Part shown: piece after piece, positions 54,083-64,000 of the stretch
How the letters are laid out: each line of letters begins with the position of its first letter
Position numbering within the stretch: the stretch's first letter is position 1
Assembly: GCA_963966185.1 (NCBI GenBank)
Contig: CAWZYM010000197.1
Coordinates: 268,501 to 332,500 of the forward strand
DNA: 64,000 bases
Source of the DNA: Rhabditoides inermis
Taxonomy: Eukaryota > Nematoda > Chromadorea > Rhabditida > Rhabditidae
Direction of reading: 5' to 3'
Translations under genes and position numbers: made by a program
The notes under the pieces: generated by a model
The model's input: the letters and a program-made list of their open reading frames with translations, nothing else
What the model was told of the DNA's origin: nothing
The model's database searches: none

Positions 54083-54515
54083 GAAGTTGTCATCGAGAAA
54101 GTTTGTTTGCGAACAAACTGCTTCATGAGGTAGTCGCCAGCCTGTCCCGAAGAATCGATGATCAGGGAGCAGCGGTTGAAGCGGTGCAGCATCATCCAGT
54201 TCTCCGTGACAGATCGTCACCCTGAATAGAAGAGTCAATCCGAACCTGCCTATTTAAGCCCTATCTCAGTGCACTCACTGGCAGACGGTGGTTCCATTGT
54301 AGTCGGTCGTCGTGGCTGGCTTGTACGCAGCAGACGACAGTTCGAACTGGCCTATGCGGTCCTACAAACGCATCAATGTGTCAACCCTCAATAGCCCATT
54401 TCCACACTAACCTTCGCAAAGTCCCAGTCGGAGATGTCAATGTACTTCTTCGTCGCCTCGAGAATCTTGGAGGTGATGTTGCTCGTGCCGAACCAGAGCA
54501 TGACATGAAGACATT
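54083..54515 (-). pseudogene. Captured exons, one resembling dynein heavy chain
   Basis: Three minus-strand segments have splice-like borders. The first ends LEATKKYIDISDWDFAK at 54412. The second (54361-54279) reads DRIGQFELSSAAYKPATTTD. The third starts at 54221. The third, read across two one-base shifts, gives DDL, then TENWMMLHRFNRCSLIID with SSGQAGDYLMKQF, then TNFLDDNFL. These follow the dynein heavy-chain block [27 protein letters not shown]...TSFLDD. The first two do not look like dynein to me. The set lies inside a transposon and is frameshifted, so it is most likely a captured, dead fragment. Confidence 0.5.
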
Positions 54516-54618
54516 GTTGATCATCACTTTGTGAATCGACTTCTTTTAAAACCGTCCCACAGTCCTCTCCGAGCAGCAGACGACTCGATAGCCATCTTCA
54601 CCATCTGCAGCAGATCGA

Positions 54619-54626
54619 AATGAAAC
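54619..54626 (+). repeat. 8-bp target site duplication, left (AATGAAAC)
   Basis: Identical to 57995-58002; flanks the hAT-like element exactly. Confidence 0.85.
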
Positions 54627-55265
54627 AGGGACCGGGTAAAACGCGGCCCTGGCCCTGGCCCGTGGCCCTTGAGTGGTAAAATGCGGCCCGTGGCCCTGTG
54701 GCCCTGAATTAGTGTTATTGTTATTAATGTGTATTATCTTCAGTTTCAAAGCACAAACGAGATGTAGTTCACCTAAAAATTACTATATTTCACAATAATG
54801 TTCGTGTACGAAACTGTAGTTCACATTCAAACAGTGGCCACCACTCTGAATCCGATGCGGCCCGGCCATTCTTTCTACCTTCCAATCAGAACTTTCTATT
54901 CTAATTATGCATACCTATCATGTAGGTACCTGTCTACCAGAAAACACTAACAATATTTCAATAGACACTCTCACTGGCCCGGTATACCGTGCGTGGCCTT
55001 GGTTGTGACGCGGCGCGGCTCACAACGCACGTTCGCAAGCGATGGGCAATGTGTGAGAATGAGTTGCGATTCTGTATGACTGTGTTTAACATAATATGAT
55101 GATTGGCTGATAGCGATTGTACTCGATAGAGTCTTGTCCAGAGACACCGTGCTCCCTCGCATTGTTATGCAAATGAGAGTTGTCCTTACCAGAAATCAGG
55201 AGTGCGAAAGTAAGCATTTAAAAGCTGTTTGATCGAAACTTACTTACTTACTTTGCAGTTAGATA

Positions 55266-56327
55266 ATTCACTCGTCTAGATTCTATTACTACTCTGATCC
55301 CGAAAAGCGGGGATCTGAGCGACCTCTCCAACTTCCGACCTATCGCCGTGCTGCCGTCGCTGTATAAGCTGCTGACGCGGGTGCTACTGAGGAGAATGGA
55401 GCCGACACTGGATGCAGAACAAGGAAAGGAGCAGGCGGGCTTCAGAAAGAACTACTCGACGATAGAGCACGTGCACACTCTCAAGGAGCTGATCTGGAAG
55501 TGCTACACCTACAAGTACGACCTCGTTCTCGTCTTCTTGGATTTTGAGAAAGCCTACGATAGTGTGATTTGGAATGGCCTCTGGAATACGATCCATCGAC
55601 AAGGAGTGCCAGGATACGTCATTAATCTACTAGAAGAGGTGTACTCGAATGCGAAGAACGAAATCAAGGTCAACTCTGGGCGAGCCGAAGTGAATGTGAA
55701 GAGAGGAGTGAGGCAGGGCTGCGTTCTCAGTCCGTGCCTGTTTAATGCAGTGCTTGAACAAATTTTGAGGAAGATGAATTGGGAGGACAAAGGAGTGAAG
55801 ATTGATGGAGAGTACCTAAATCATCTACGGTATGCAGATGATGTGGTGCTATGCGCGCGGAGTAAGGAGACAGCACAGACAATGTTGAACGAGCTGAGTG
55901 GAGAAAGTGAACAATACGGGCTGCGGATCAGCCATAAGAAGTGATGTATACGTGCGTACTACCGGGAGTCCTCTACGGAAGCGAGGCGTGGGCGTTGACA
56001 GAGGAACAGAAGAAGGGACTGCGGCGGATGCAGCGAAGAATGGAGCGAGCGATGTTGAATGTGAGCCTGCGCGACAGGATGAGGAATACGACTGTACGAG
56101 GACTGACGGGAATGAAGGACGTGATGGAGATTGCTTGGAGGAGGAAGGCGAGCTGGGCGAGGAAGGTGGCCAATTTCAACAACCGATGGTCGCGCCGAGT
56201 GACTGAATGGAGACCGTTTGGACAGAAGAGGAGAGTGGAAGCGCCGTATTTGAAGTGGAGCGACGACTTCTTCCAGGAATGGCTGTCGTTCCCTTCCGAC
56301 ACCCGCAAGCAGAAGTTCAACGACTGA
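55266..56327 (+). mobile_element. RTE-type LINE with internal deletion
   Basis: A plus-strand frame (to 55941) reads NFRPIAVLPSLYKLLTRVL, DLVLVFLDFEKAYDSVIW, VRQGCVLSPCLFNAVL and LRYADDVVLCARSKE, that is motifs A, B and C of a reverse transcriptase. It then jumps at about 55942 into a second frame, TCVLPGVLYGSEAWAL to KWSDDFFQEWLSFPS, which is the RT C-terminus. The middle is deleted. It is a different family from the LINE at 50.7 kb. Confidence 0.85.
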
Positions 56328-56344
56328 GCTGCAGCTTTTGCAGT

Positions 56345-57190
56345 GTCTCGACGACTGGACACGCGCAGTCGACGAGAAAAAAGCGTGTCGACGTGATCTA
56401 CTTTGACTTCGCCAAGGCATTCGACAGAGTCTGCCACAACAAACTTATGCTAAAACTCAACTCATACGGGTTTAGCACACCCGTCGTCAATTGGATACGT
56501 AACTACCTCGATGGTTGCACTTTCCAAGTACGAGTCAACTCTGCCTTCTCACCGTCCAGAGACATTCTATCAGGAGTGCCACAGGGGACGGTTCTCGGTC
56601 CCGCCCTCTTTAACGTCTTCACCGCCGATCTCATACCTAACTTCGTGAGCACGTCACCTGCCGTGCCTACGCAGACGACCTGAAGTTCTACCGTCCGTTT
56701 GGTCAACACGATAGCCGTCAACCACTCCAAGACGCCATTGACATCGTCAATCAGTGGTTCACACTCTGGCAACTGCCTCTAGCCGCACTCAAGACCAAGG
56801 CGCTGTACATTGGAAAGAAGAATCCACGCCACATCTACACAGTAGACTCAACTGCCATCGTTCGAGTCGACGAAATTGTAGATCTTGGGTTAACCTCAGA
56901 TCTTCACTTCACCAAACACTGTCATATCATCTACGCTACGCAAAGGCGTACAACAGAGCGTACACCATTCTTCGCTCGATCGTCTCTTCTGACAGGCAGA
57001 TGCTCATCAACATTTACACCACCTACGTGAGACCGCTCTTGGAGTCTTCGCGCGCACAACGTCACTCGGAATCGACGCGTCTCCAGAACAACGCAACGGG
57101 GTTTTCCAGTTACAGTCACTCGAGAAGCGCCGCCACATCAACGACATCGTGATGCTCTACAAGGTACTTCAAGGCTTCGTGGAGGTTGAC
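56345..57190 (+). mobile_element. Second LINE fragment (Jockey/CR1-like RT)
   Basis: It reads DVIYFDFAKAFDRVCHNKLM, ILSGVPQGTVLGPALFNVF, then in another frame AYADDLKFYRPFG and RVDEIVDLGLTSDLHF. Several frameshifts. It begins directly behind the first LINE. 57190-57600 shows repeats of CGAGAGTATCGAG type and no gene. Confidence 0.8.
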
Positions 57191-57994
57191 GCATCTAGTT
57201 TCTTCCTCTTAATGACTGATAGAGTACCTACAGTATCGAGAGTATCAAGAGTATCGAGAGAACCGAAAGTGCCGAGAGTGCCGAGAGTAACAGCCCTACG
57301 TACGTAGTGCCTGTGAGTGAAAGGGACCAAGTAGAGTTCACTCCACGTGGGAGCCTGACCACGTGCGAGCAGACCAAGCAGAGCGAGAACTCACTCATCC
57401 GGCGCACCTTCCACACGCGCACCCGATGGCAATGGCACGAGCAGGGACGAGGAAAGGAAGAGCAACTACGAGAAATGATGTTTTCTGGTAGATAGGTGTC
57501 TAATTGATAGGTATGCATCATTAGAATAAAAAGTTCTGATTGGGAGGTAGAAATAATGGCCGGGCCGCATAGGATACAGAGTGGTGGCCGCAGTGGAAAG
57601 AGAGGGCCACGCACGGTATACCGGGCCAGTGAGAGTGTCTATTAAAATGTTGTTAGTGTTTTCTGGTAGACAGGTACCTACATGATAGGTATGCATAATT
57701 AGAATAGAAAGTTCTGATTGGAAGGTAGAAAGAATGGCCGGGCCGCATCGGATTCAGAGTGGTGGCCACTGTTTGAATGTGAACTACAGTTTCGTACACG
57801 AACATTATTGTGAAATATAGTAATTTTTAGGTGAACCAAAGTTTATATCATCAGTTACATCTCGTTTGTGCTTTGAAACTGAAGATAATACACATTAATA
57901 ACAATAACACTAATTCAGGGCCACAGGGCCACGGGCCGCATTTTACCACTCAAGGGCCACGGGCCAGGGCCAGGGCCGCGTTCAACCCGGTCCC

Positions 57995-58002
57995 AATGAA
58001 AC
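57995..58002 (+). repeat. 8-bp target site duplication, right (AATGAAAC)
   Basis: Partner of 54619-54626. Confidence 0.85.
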
Positions 58003-58564
58003 ATGAAATCGCGGAATGATTCGAAAATATCCCCGTGACGCCAAAAATGATGTAAATGCAAATGAAAAGAAACGAACGACAACAGTATATCATCAGTACA
58101 CATGACGTCATGCACCTGTGACGTCACGTGTACTGATATGCCAGATTTCAGCAACAAAGTACCTTAAATGACACAAAAACAACAATAAAAGAAAGGGGCG
58201 CTAGCACAACCAACTTCAAATCCGTTCGTTCGTCGTTTTGAAAATCGATTATGACAACAATGCGAAGTGAAATCACAAACGGCATCTTAGCGGCGTTTTA
58301 CCCGCGTTTTACCAGCCTTTACCGTCATACGTACAAAAATATTGCTAACCGCTTCTTAGCGGCGTTTTACCGGCGCGCTAGTAGCAAACCGGCCTTACCA
58401 GCGTCTTACCCGCGTGCTAGTAGCGGAGTTTTGTCAGTGCAGCTTCATACTTTAGTTAAGATTACCTAGAACCTGGTTGGATCATTTATACAAAGTAGTG
58501 TTGAAAGTTTTGAAAGTTGTTGAAAGTGTTGAAAGTTGAAACCGTTTCGTTTTTACTATGGAAG

Positions 58565-60530
58565 TTTATTAAATCATTTAGTCACTTTCGGAATAGGGGT
58601 TTTTCATGAACAGAGACCACGTCACTTTGAAGTGAATTCCAAGCGTTAACGACTGTGTATGTTAAAAATGATTGTTCTACAGTAGTTTTTGCGTTTGTGA
58701 GTAATTTGAGACCATTCGAACGTGTTCTGTATGATCTCGAAGCTGTGCTTGCTACAGTGAAAGGATTATCTGCTTTAATGTGACCATGAATGTAGCTATG
58801 CGCTAGTGACAAACTGTTTTTCATTCTCCTCAAAAACAATGTCTCTAGATCAAGAACACGTAATCTATCCACATAGCACATCTTAGGTAAAATTGCTTTT
58901 GTAAATTTACGTTGCACTTTTTCAAGATCGTTACAACATGATATGTTCATATGACGATATGACATAACACTTCACTACCATACTCTAGTATGGGTCGTAT
59001 TTTGTACATATAGAAGTTTTTAAATAGGTCTTGAGAATAAGAGAAGGTTTTGGGAACAAGAGTTGATAAAGCGGAAGCTTTTCGTATTTGTTTCGATAAA
59101 TGACTTGAGGGATCATAGTTCAATTGAATACCTAAGTCTCTGATGTTAGTGACTGATCGTAAAGACTGCCCTTCGCATGTATAGGTTTTCTTCGGATTCT
59201 GTTTTCCGAAATGCATACATTCGCACTTGGAAACTGAAAGTGTCATCTGCCTATGTTTGAAGAAATTCGAGATGACATGTAGGGCTAATTCAAGTTTTAT
59301 TTCGAAACCTGGTGTACCAGAGGAAAGATATAGTTTTAGGTCATCAGCATACATCAGAAAATGACAGTTTTCAATAAAATCTCCGATGTCATTTACATAC
59401 AGTAGGAACAAAAGGGGACCAACCACACTTCCCTGAGGCACACCAGACAGAACCTCTAGCCAGTCAGACAGCGAATCATTTATCCGTACTCGTTGTTGTC
59501 TACCGATCAAGTAATTTGTTAACCACCGCAAAATATCACCACCAAACCCGTAGGATTCGCAGATTTGCAATAATCTTCGATGACATACAGTATCAAAAGC
59601 TTTTTCTAAATCCAGGTAAATGCTGTCAACGATTCTTTTTTTTCCGAGCTCTTTCACTAGATAGGAAACATAATCAACCATCTGCGTAATGGTCGACCGT
59701 CCATTGAGAAAGCCATGTTGTTGTGGGGATATGAGATTATTTGTCCATAAATGAGTGCGCATTTCAAATACAAGTATCCTCTCAAACACCCTACAGCTTG
59801 TACTTGTAAGAGATATCGGACGATAATTTGTTACCAATGATGGATTGTCCTTTTTGTGAACCGGAACTACTATGGATTGTTTCCACAGTTGTGGCATATT
59901 TCCAGTACTTAGGGTTTCCTTGAATAAGATAGATAGAGGAAGAGCCAAAACGAGTGCCAAAGACTGAAGTACAATACTTGGAATTCCGCCCGGACTTTTT
60001 TTTTCTTTTGATAATTTTCTTTTGAAACGTTTTAGATATTCATAAACTCTGTCGGGTTCCAAATCCAAATCGAGCAACTTTGCCCTTGTTCTGTCTGTAA
60101 CTGAGAATGCGGAATTGTTATCGCGAGTGAAAACATCTGAAAATTGCTTATTGAAAAGATCTGAAAATTGCTTATTGAAAAGTTGCGCTCTTTCAAAATC
60201 ATCAGAAACTGAACGAGAACCATCCGAAATGTTGGGAATATCGAATTTTTCAGACGTTTTATTTTTGATGTAATTCCAATAACCCGTTGGTGAAGCAGTT
60301 CTGAGAATGTTGCGCTCTCGTTCTATAAAATAGCAACGCACGTTTTTTTTGTATTGTTTCGTAGCATTTTTATAAGCGTCTATACGTCTATATGTCTTGG
60401 ATCCCGAGTTCGTTTTTGAATATCATACAAGTTCCGAATATGAAGTTTCTTTTTTTGTAACCACTTAGGAAATTTCTTCGCGCTTGAGACTGTTCGTTTT
60501 GGGACACGTAAATCTATTGAATTTTGGATA
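58565..60530 (-). mobile_element. Jockey/CR1-like LINE, RT region
   Basis: A long minus-strand frame (60341-58947, 464 codons) contains LVTNYRPISLTSTSCRVFER, QQHGFLNGRSTITQMVDYV, DSIYLDLEKAFDTVCHRRLL, LSGVPQGSVVGPLLFLLYVN and FLMYADDLKLYLSSGTPGF. The frame shifts near 58955 and continues to 58582. Upstream, KRTVSSAKKFPKWLQKKKLH (near 60510-60440) leads back toward an endonuclease domain at 62005-62273. An inserted LINE separates the two. Nearly intact but with at least two disruptions. Confidence 0.85.
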
Positions 60531-60549
60531 TGTTGGACGAATTTATTGT

Positions 60550-61998
60550 ACCTTTCGTCTATCTAGCTCTTGACGGAAGAGGTACGACTAGTCAAATGGT
60601 TGATTATGTTGGATATTTAGTTTCTCACTTGTCAAAAAAAGTAGCAGTTGATTCGATTTATCTCGATATCAAGAAAGCCTTTGATTCAGTAGTACATAGG
60701 CGTTTAATGGAAGTTTGTAGATCTTATAAGATAGATGGCAAAACACTGTACTGGTTGCAACTATTTCTTTCGGGAAGAACTCAGTCGGTTAGAGTGGGTA
60801 CATGCCTATCTGACTGGATTCCCGTATTGAGTGGTGTTCCCCAAGGAAGTGTTGTAGGACCATTACTTTTCATGATTTACATTAATGGAATCGGCTCTGT
60901 TATAAAGCACTGCTCGTACTATCTCTATGCAGATGACATGAAGTTGTCTATTCCTCAAAACATAATAAACTTCCACGATCTACTTGAATCTGATTTGCAT
61001 AGTGTATTCCATTGGCTTGACGAGCGGCAACTGTCATTGTCGACTGCTAAGTGCAATGTGATACACTTTGGCAAAGGTGCAATAAAATCTATCTATAAAT
61101 GCGATGGTCATACTATACTTTGTGTCGAATCGATTAAGGATCTTGGTATTACACTCACACAAGACCTTAATCCTGGCGAGCATATAAAACGAACAATACA
61201 GAAAGCATCGTCTAGAATTGGTGTTTTAAGAATGGCTTTCCACTACAACGAGTCTCTGTTTATGAATTTTTACAAGTATAAGGTTCGTCCTGTTCTCGAA
61301 TACGGTAGTGAGGTTCTCTTAGCCCTCAATGTCACCCAGAGTAATAAACTTGAAGCGGTGCAAAGATCGTTCACGAAACTACTTGCTCCTAAACTATCAT
61401 ATGCGGAACGGCTACATAAGTTTTCCCTTGAGACACTGTGGACTCGTAGAGTGTTGTCAGATTTGAGAATTGTCCACAGCTTTATTTATGGTCATATAAA
61501 AGCAGAAAATCCATTTCTTCTGGTTTTGCCGAATGCTAGATCTGCTTCGCTGCGTTCAAATGGTTTAAAAATCACATGTGCGTCACGAACCACCCTTGGT
61601 CAGAGTTTCATTACATATCGAGTTACAAAATACTGGAACAACCTTGATTCTTCCACAGTATGCCAATTCAAAAAGATTGACTTCAGAAACGAACTTATGT
61701 CATTTTTCACACACAACCGCTCACGTTTCACTGTAGATGACCCCACTCGTATGTAATTTTATTGCTCTCTGGCGACGAAGTGTCCTGACGTAGTTGGCTT
61801 TTTCTCTCTACTAACTTCAGAAGTTCTTGCATTCGTTTCTAAGATTGACAGACCTTTTCTATACACGTTTTGGGTGTCAAAAGGTTCTGTCACAGTCATC
61901 GCTCTGCCAAACCACCCTTTGTTCTTAACCGGTACTAGGATGTTTGTGCTGTTTGATGATTGATAACATATGGATAAACTATTATTATTATTATTATT
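60550..61998 (+). mobile_element. Jockey/CR1-like LINE, 5'-truncated, inserted in the previous one
   Basis: One open frame to 61756 (TSQMVDYVGYLVSHL, DSIYLDIKKAFDSVVHRRL, LSGVPQGSVVGPLLFMIYIN, YLYADDMKLSIPQNI, then the C-terminal region KLEAVQRSFTKLLAPKLSYA) ends with a stop, a ~220-nt 3' UTR and a (TTA)n tail at about 61978-62003. Its protein differs clearly from the minus-strand LINE it interrupts, so this is a separate insertion, not an inverted part of the same one. The intact frame suggests recent arrival. Confidence 0.85.
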
Positions 61999-62004
61999 AT
62001 TATA

Positions 62005-62273
62005 TCAGAACAACTCGAGAAAATTGAAACCCAGTCAACAGCTGCGAGGTCATGACACATTGCGGCATAATCTCCCTTGCGGTAGTCCACAAATACTGTA
62101 GAAGAAAGTTGTGTATCGCGTTGTTGCGTTTTCAAATTTAAATCACAATCAATAGATAAATGATCGCTAATTTGGATAGATGGTTTCACGTTGAAAATAA
62201 GCGATGAATCGTTGGTTAAAATAAGATCAAGTATATTGTTTTCGCGAGTTTCAAAATCAACAAGTTGTCTAAA
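62005..62273 (-). mobile_element. LINE endonuclease-domain fragment
   Basis: The minus-strand frame ISDHLSIDCDLNLKTQQRD, then VFVDYRKGDYAAMCHDLAAV and DWVSIFSSCSD is the end of an apurinic-type endonuclease (SDH motif) plus linker. It belongs to the minus-strand LINE continuing at 60530. It is cut at 62273 by family Y copy 3. Confidence 0.75.
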
Positions 62274-63790
62274 TTAGAGAGGGCGCGCAGCGCCCTCTCT
62301 TTTGGCTTAGGATAAGGCTCGCGCTAGAATTTTCAAGAAGCGATATCCAAAGGTCATGTTAGCAGCAACGTGAACTCATCCAATTCATGTTAGTTAGATT
62401 CGCACGGTTCCGTAGGCCAGATCACTGGTTGACGCCATCTTTGTATCTTTTCTGTGAAAGAAGTTATGCGCGATCGCGCGCACCCATGAGGCGAAAGGCC
62501 AGCGTGTGGGTGTGTGTGTGTGTGTGGACCGTTTCCAGTCAAAGCTGGCTGCTAGCTCTCTCTCGGTGGGCGGGGCGAGAGAGAGAGCGCGAGAGTGCGC
62601 GATATTGAGAGAGCGCGCAGACGGTAGTAGACATGCACTTACGCCTCAGCGATCCAAAATAATAGAATAGAATAGAATAGTTTATTCATAAGTTGTTATG
62701 ACATACACACAAAACGAAATATGAAATAGTACAGCTACGGTTTGGAACTGTTCGTATTCGATTTGTGGGGCTTCAATTTCTCCAGACACTGTTGGCATTA
62801 CAGCATATGCGGAGAGAGGAATCCAGTCACGTCTCGAGACATTCGTCTTCTTATCCGATATAGAGTATGCGGCCTTGATCCATCCTCGAACGCGTGAGCC
62901 TTATGGACCACCTTGCGTCTACCGTCGAACGTTCTCGAACTTCTCGCGTCCATTTGCATACTTGCTCCCGGTCGATTTATTTGTCACTATCATGTTGCGA
63001 AATCCAAGAAATCCGTGAATTACCGACTATGTGCACTTCCAACAGGCTTATTTGGCTCCTCCTTATCGTCTCACAGTGAACGGCTCCGGATATCGATCGA
63101 TAACAGCAACATACTTCTCTTCCGTTCGCGGGTGCCGCCGTTGCCCTTCAATTCGCCTTCGCTTTGTACCTTCTTTTCCTCCAATCGAGAATCCGCGCTT
63201 CGCCGACTAGTTGCACGTCCACAGGCTTATTTGGCGTTGCCTTATCGTCTCACAGTGAACGGCTTCAATTAGAGAATTAGTTGATACTCCATGAAACCTC
63301 ATCTCCGAGCGGCGGCGGCGGTGACTTTCATTGTCGTCGGGTGGTCATTCGAGGGAGTGCGGGAAGGGGCAACCGCTCGCGGGGACGGGAAAATGAGAAG
63401 TCTAAAGAATAAAGAGTAAAATTTCTTTCAAAGCGTTTCTTTTGATACTATGAGAAACATTGCTGTACATACGCAACAAACACGACCTGTAGAATGTAGT
63501 ATATTCAATGACTTGCTACCATCATTAAATTGTGCCATTCATCATAGTTCTGCGCATACGAATGAACGACGGAGCTTGGCAATCAGGTATAAAAGAAATT
63601 TCTATGAAATTTAACAAAAGCACATATATTATCTCTTAAAAGTACTCGCGTAAAGAGAGTCAGTTTGTCTTGACCCAATTCAACAAAAGCGCATGCATAA
63701 AACGTTTACAAATACTAACACAAACCTGCGCATATCGGACTGTTCGATGAATCGATGAAATCGATGTAATCAATATTAGAGAGAGAGGGG

Positions 63791-63835
<45 letters not shown>

Positions 63836-63940
63836 TGGAGCAGGTTTGTGTTAGTATTTGTAAACGTTTTATGCATGCGCTTTTGTTGAATTGGGTCAAG
63901 ACAAACTGACTCTCTTTACGCGAGTACTTTTAAGAGATAA
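62274..63940 (-). mobile_element. Helitron-type family Y, copy 3
   Basis: On the minus strand it starts TTATCTCTTAAAAG after a host A (63941) and ends GCGCCCTCTCTAA before a host T. The 5' palindrome arms 63840-63940 and 63629-63729 are perfect over 101 nt around a GA microsatellite (63778-63835). The body is longer than in copy 1, with additional unrelated sequence at about 62640-63580 that includes GAATA and GT repeats and no gene. Confidence 0.7.
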
Positions 63941-64000
63941 TCCCATACTGCTACAATAGTTTAGAAAGTCTTGTGACTTGCTGTCTGAACTAGCTAGAGT

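Larger units (their letters stand above)
54627..57994. mobile_element. hAT-like non-autonomous element with ~370-bp inverted repeats
   Basis: It starts AGGGACCGGG and ends CCCGGTCCC. The inverted repeats run from the ends to about 54998 and 57600 and are nearly identical, including GTACGAAACTGTAGTTCAC and the stretch rich in GGCCCTGGCCC. An exact 8-bp duplication AATGAAAC flanks it, as for hAT elements. The centre holds two LINE fragments and no transposase. Confidence 0.8.
53717..58439. mobile_element. Long-TIR DNA transposon starting CACTGACA, carrying exon pieces
   Basis: The left end reads CACTGACAGAAGTCCGCTAC and the right end, inverted, CACTGACAAAACTCCGCTAC. Both continue with a CGCGGGTAA block and degenerate TACCGGCG/TTAGCGGCG sub-repeats (53717-53850 and 58285-58439). 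No clear target duplication is visible beyond a possible CA. It has no transposase. It holds exon-like sequences (54083-54515) and a later hAT-like insertion. Confidence 0.55.

Noticed and set aside
58565..61998. Two opposite LINEs as a single twin-primed insertion
   Set aside because: Their reverse transcriptase sequences differ strongly in the overlapping region, so they are separate elements.

Overview
This window is nuclear DNA of a nematode. It carries a complete Major Sperm Protein gene (127 aa, a protein family known only from nematodes). The genes are split into many short exons with nematode-type acceptors (tttcag, ttgcag). Several start codons sit directly behind an acceptor-like sequence, as expected for spliced-leader trans-splicing. 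GC-rich exons set in long microsatellite-rich introns suggest a Pristionchus-like diplogastrid, but that is only a guess.

Layout. 0.75-6.8 kb (minus): the first six exons of an ELL-family RNA polymerase II elongation factor. 11.1-18.5 kb (plus): a complete 20-exon glutamine:fructose-6-phosphate aminotransferase (GFAT, 697 aa). 19.65-33.53 kb: about 14 kb of head-to-tail Helitron-type elements. Each ends in a GC-rich hairpin closing on CTAG, and the array holds forkhead-motif clusters, a four-copy module and three arrays of a 139-bp hairpin-bearing satellite. 33.5-37.8 kb (minus): pieces of one coiled-coil reading frame cut by two Helitron-type insertions, plus a LINE that was itself invaded. 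38.2-38.6 kb: MSP. 39.2-40.5 kb: the first three exons of an unrecognised gene. 41.6-43.5 kb (plus): ten exons encoding the second half of ELL. 44.3-46.2 kb: a complete unrecognised 451-aa gene. 47.1-48.5 kb: a frameshifted, truncated M3-type oligopeptidase. 49.9-50.6 kb (minus): the 3' end of a membrane-protein gene abutting a LINE. 52.1-53.1 kb: a small basic-protein gene with a clear TATA box. 53.1-63.9 kb: a stack of nested transposons, including a hAT-like element with an exact 8-bp target duplication, at least four LINE fragments, a Penelope-like reverse transcriptase fragment, and a long-TIR element carrying exon pieces, one resembling dynein heavy chain.

Main points. (1) ELL lies in two pieces 41 kb apart on opposite strands. 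The exon phases match across the gap, and a diverged inverted copy of the same intron lies at both ends. This means either an inversion through the gene or a partial inverted duplication. (2) Two non-autonomous Helitron-type families dominate the middle of the window. Removing one array (19.65-33.53 kb) and one single element (33.81-34.89 kb) as clean A|T insertions rejoins three pieces of one open frame, leaving a single stop codon. (3) One of these families carries a 5' palindrome with perfect ~100-nt arms that match within a copy but differ between copies. GFAT, MSP, the 451-aa gene and the 52-kb gene are unrelated in function; nothing suggests operons.
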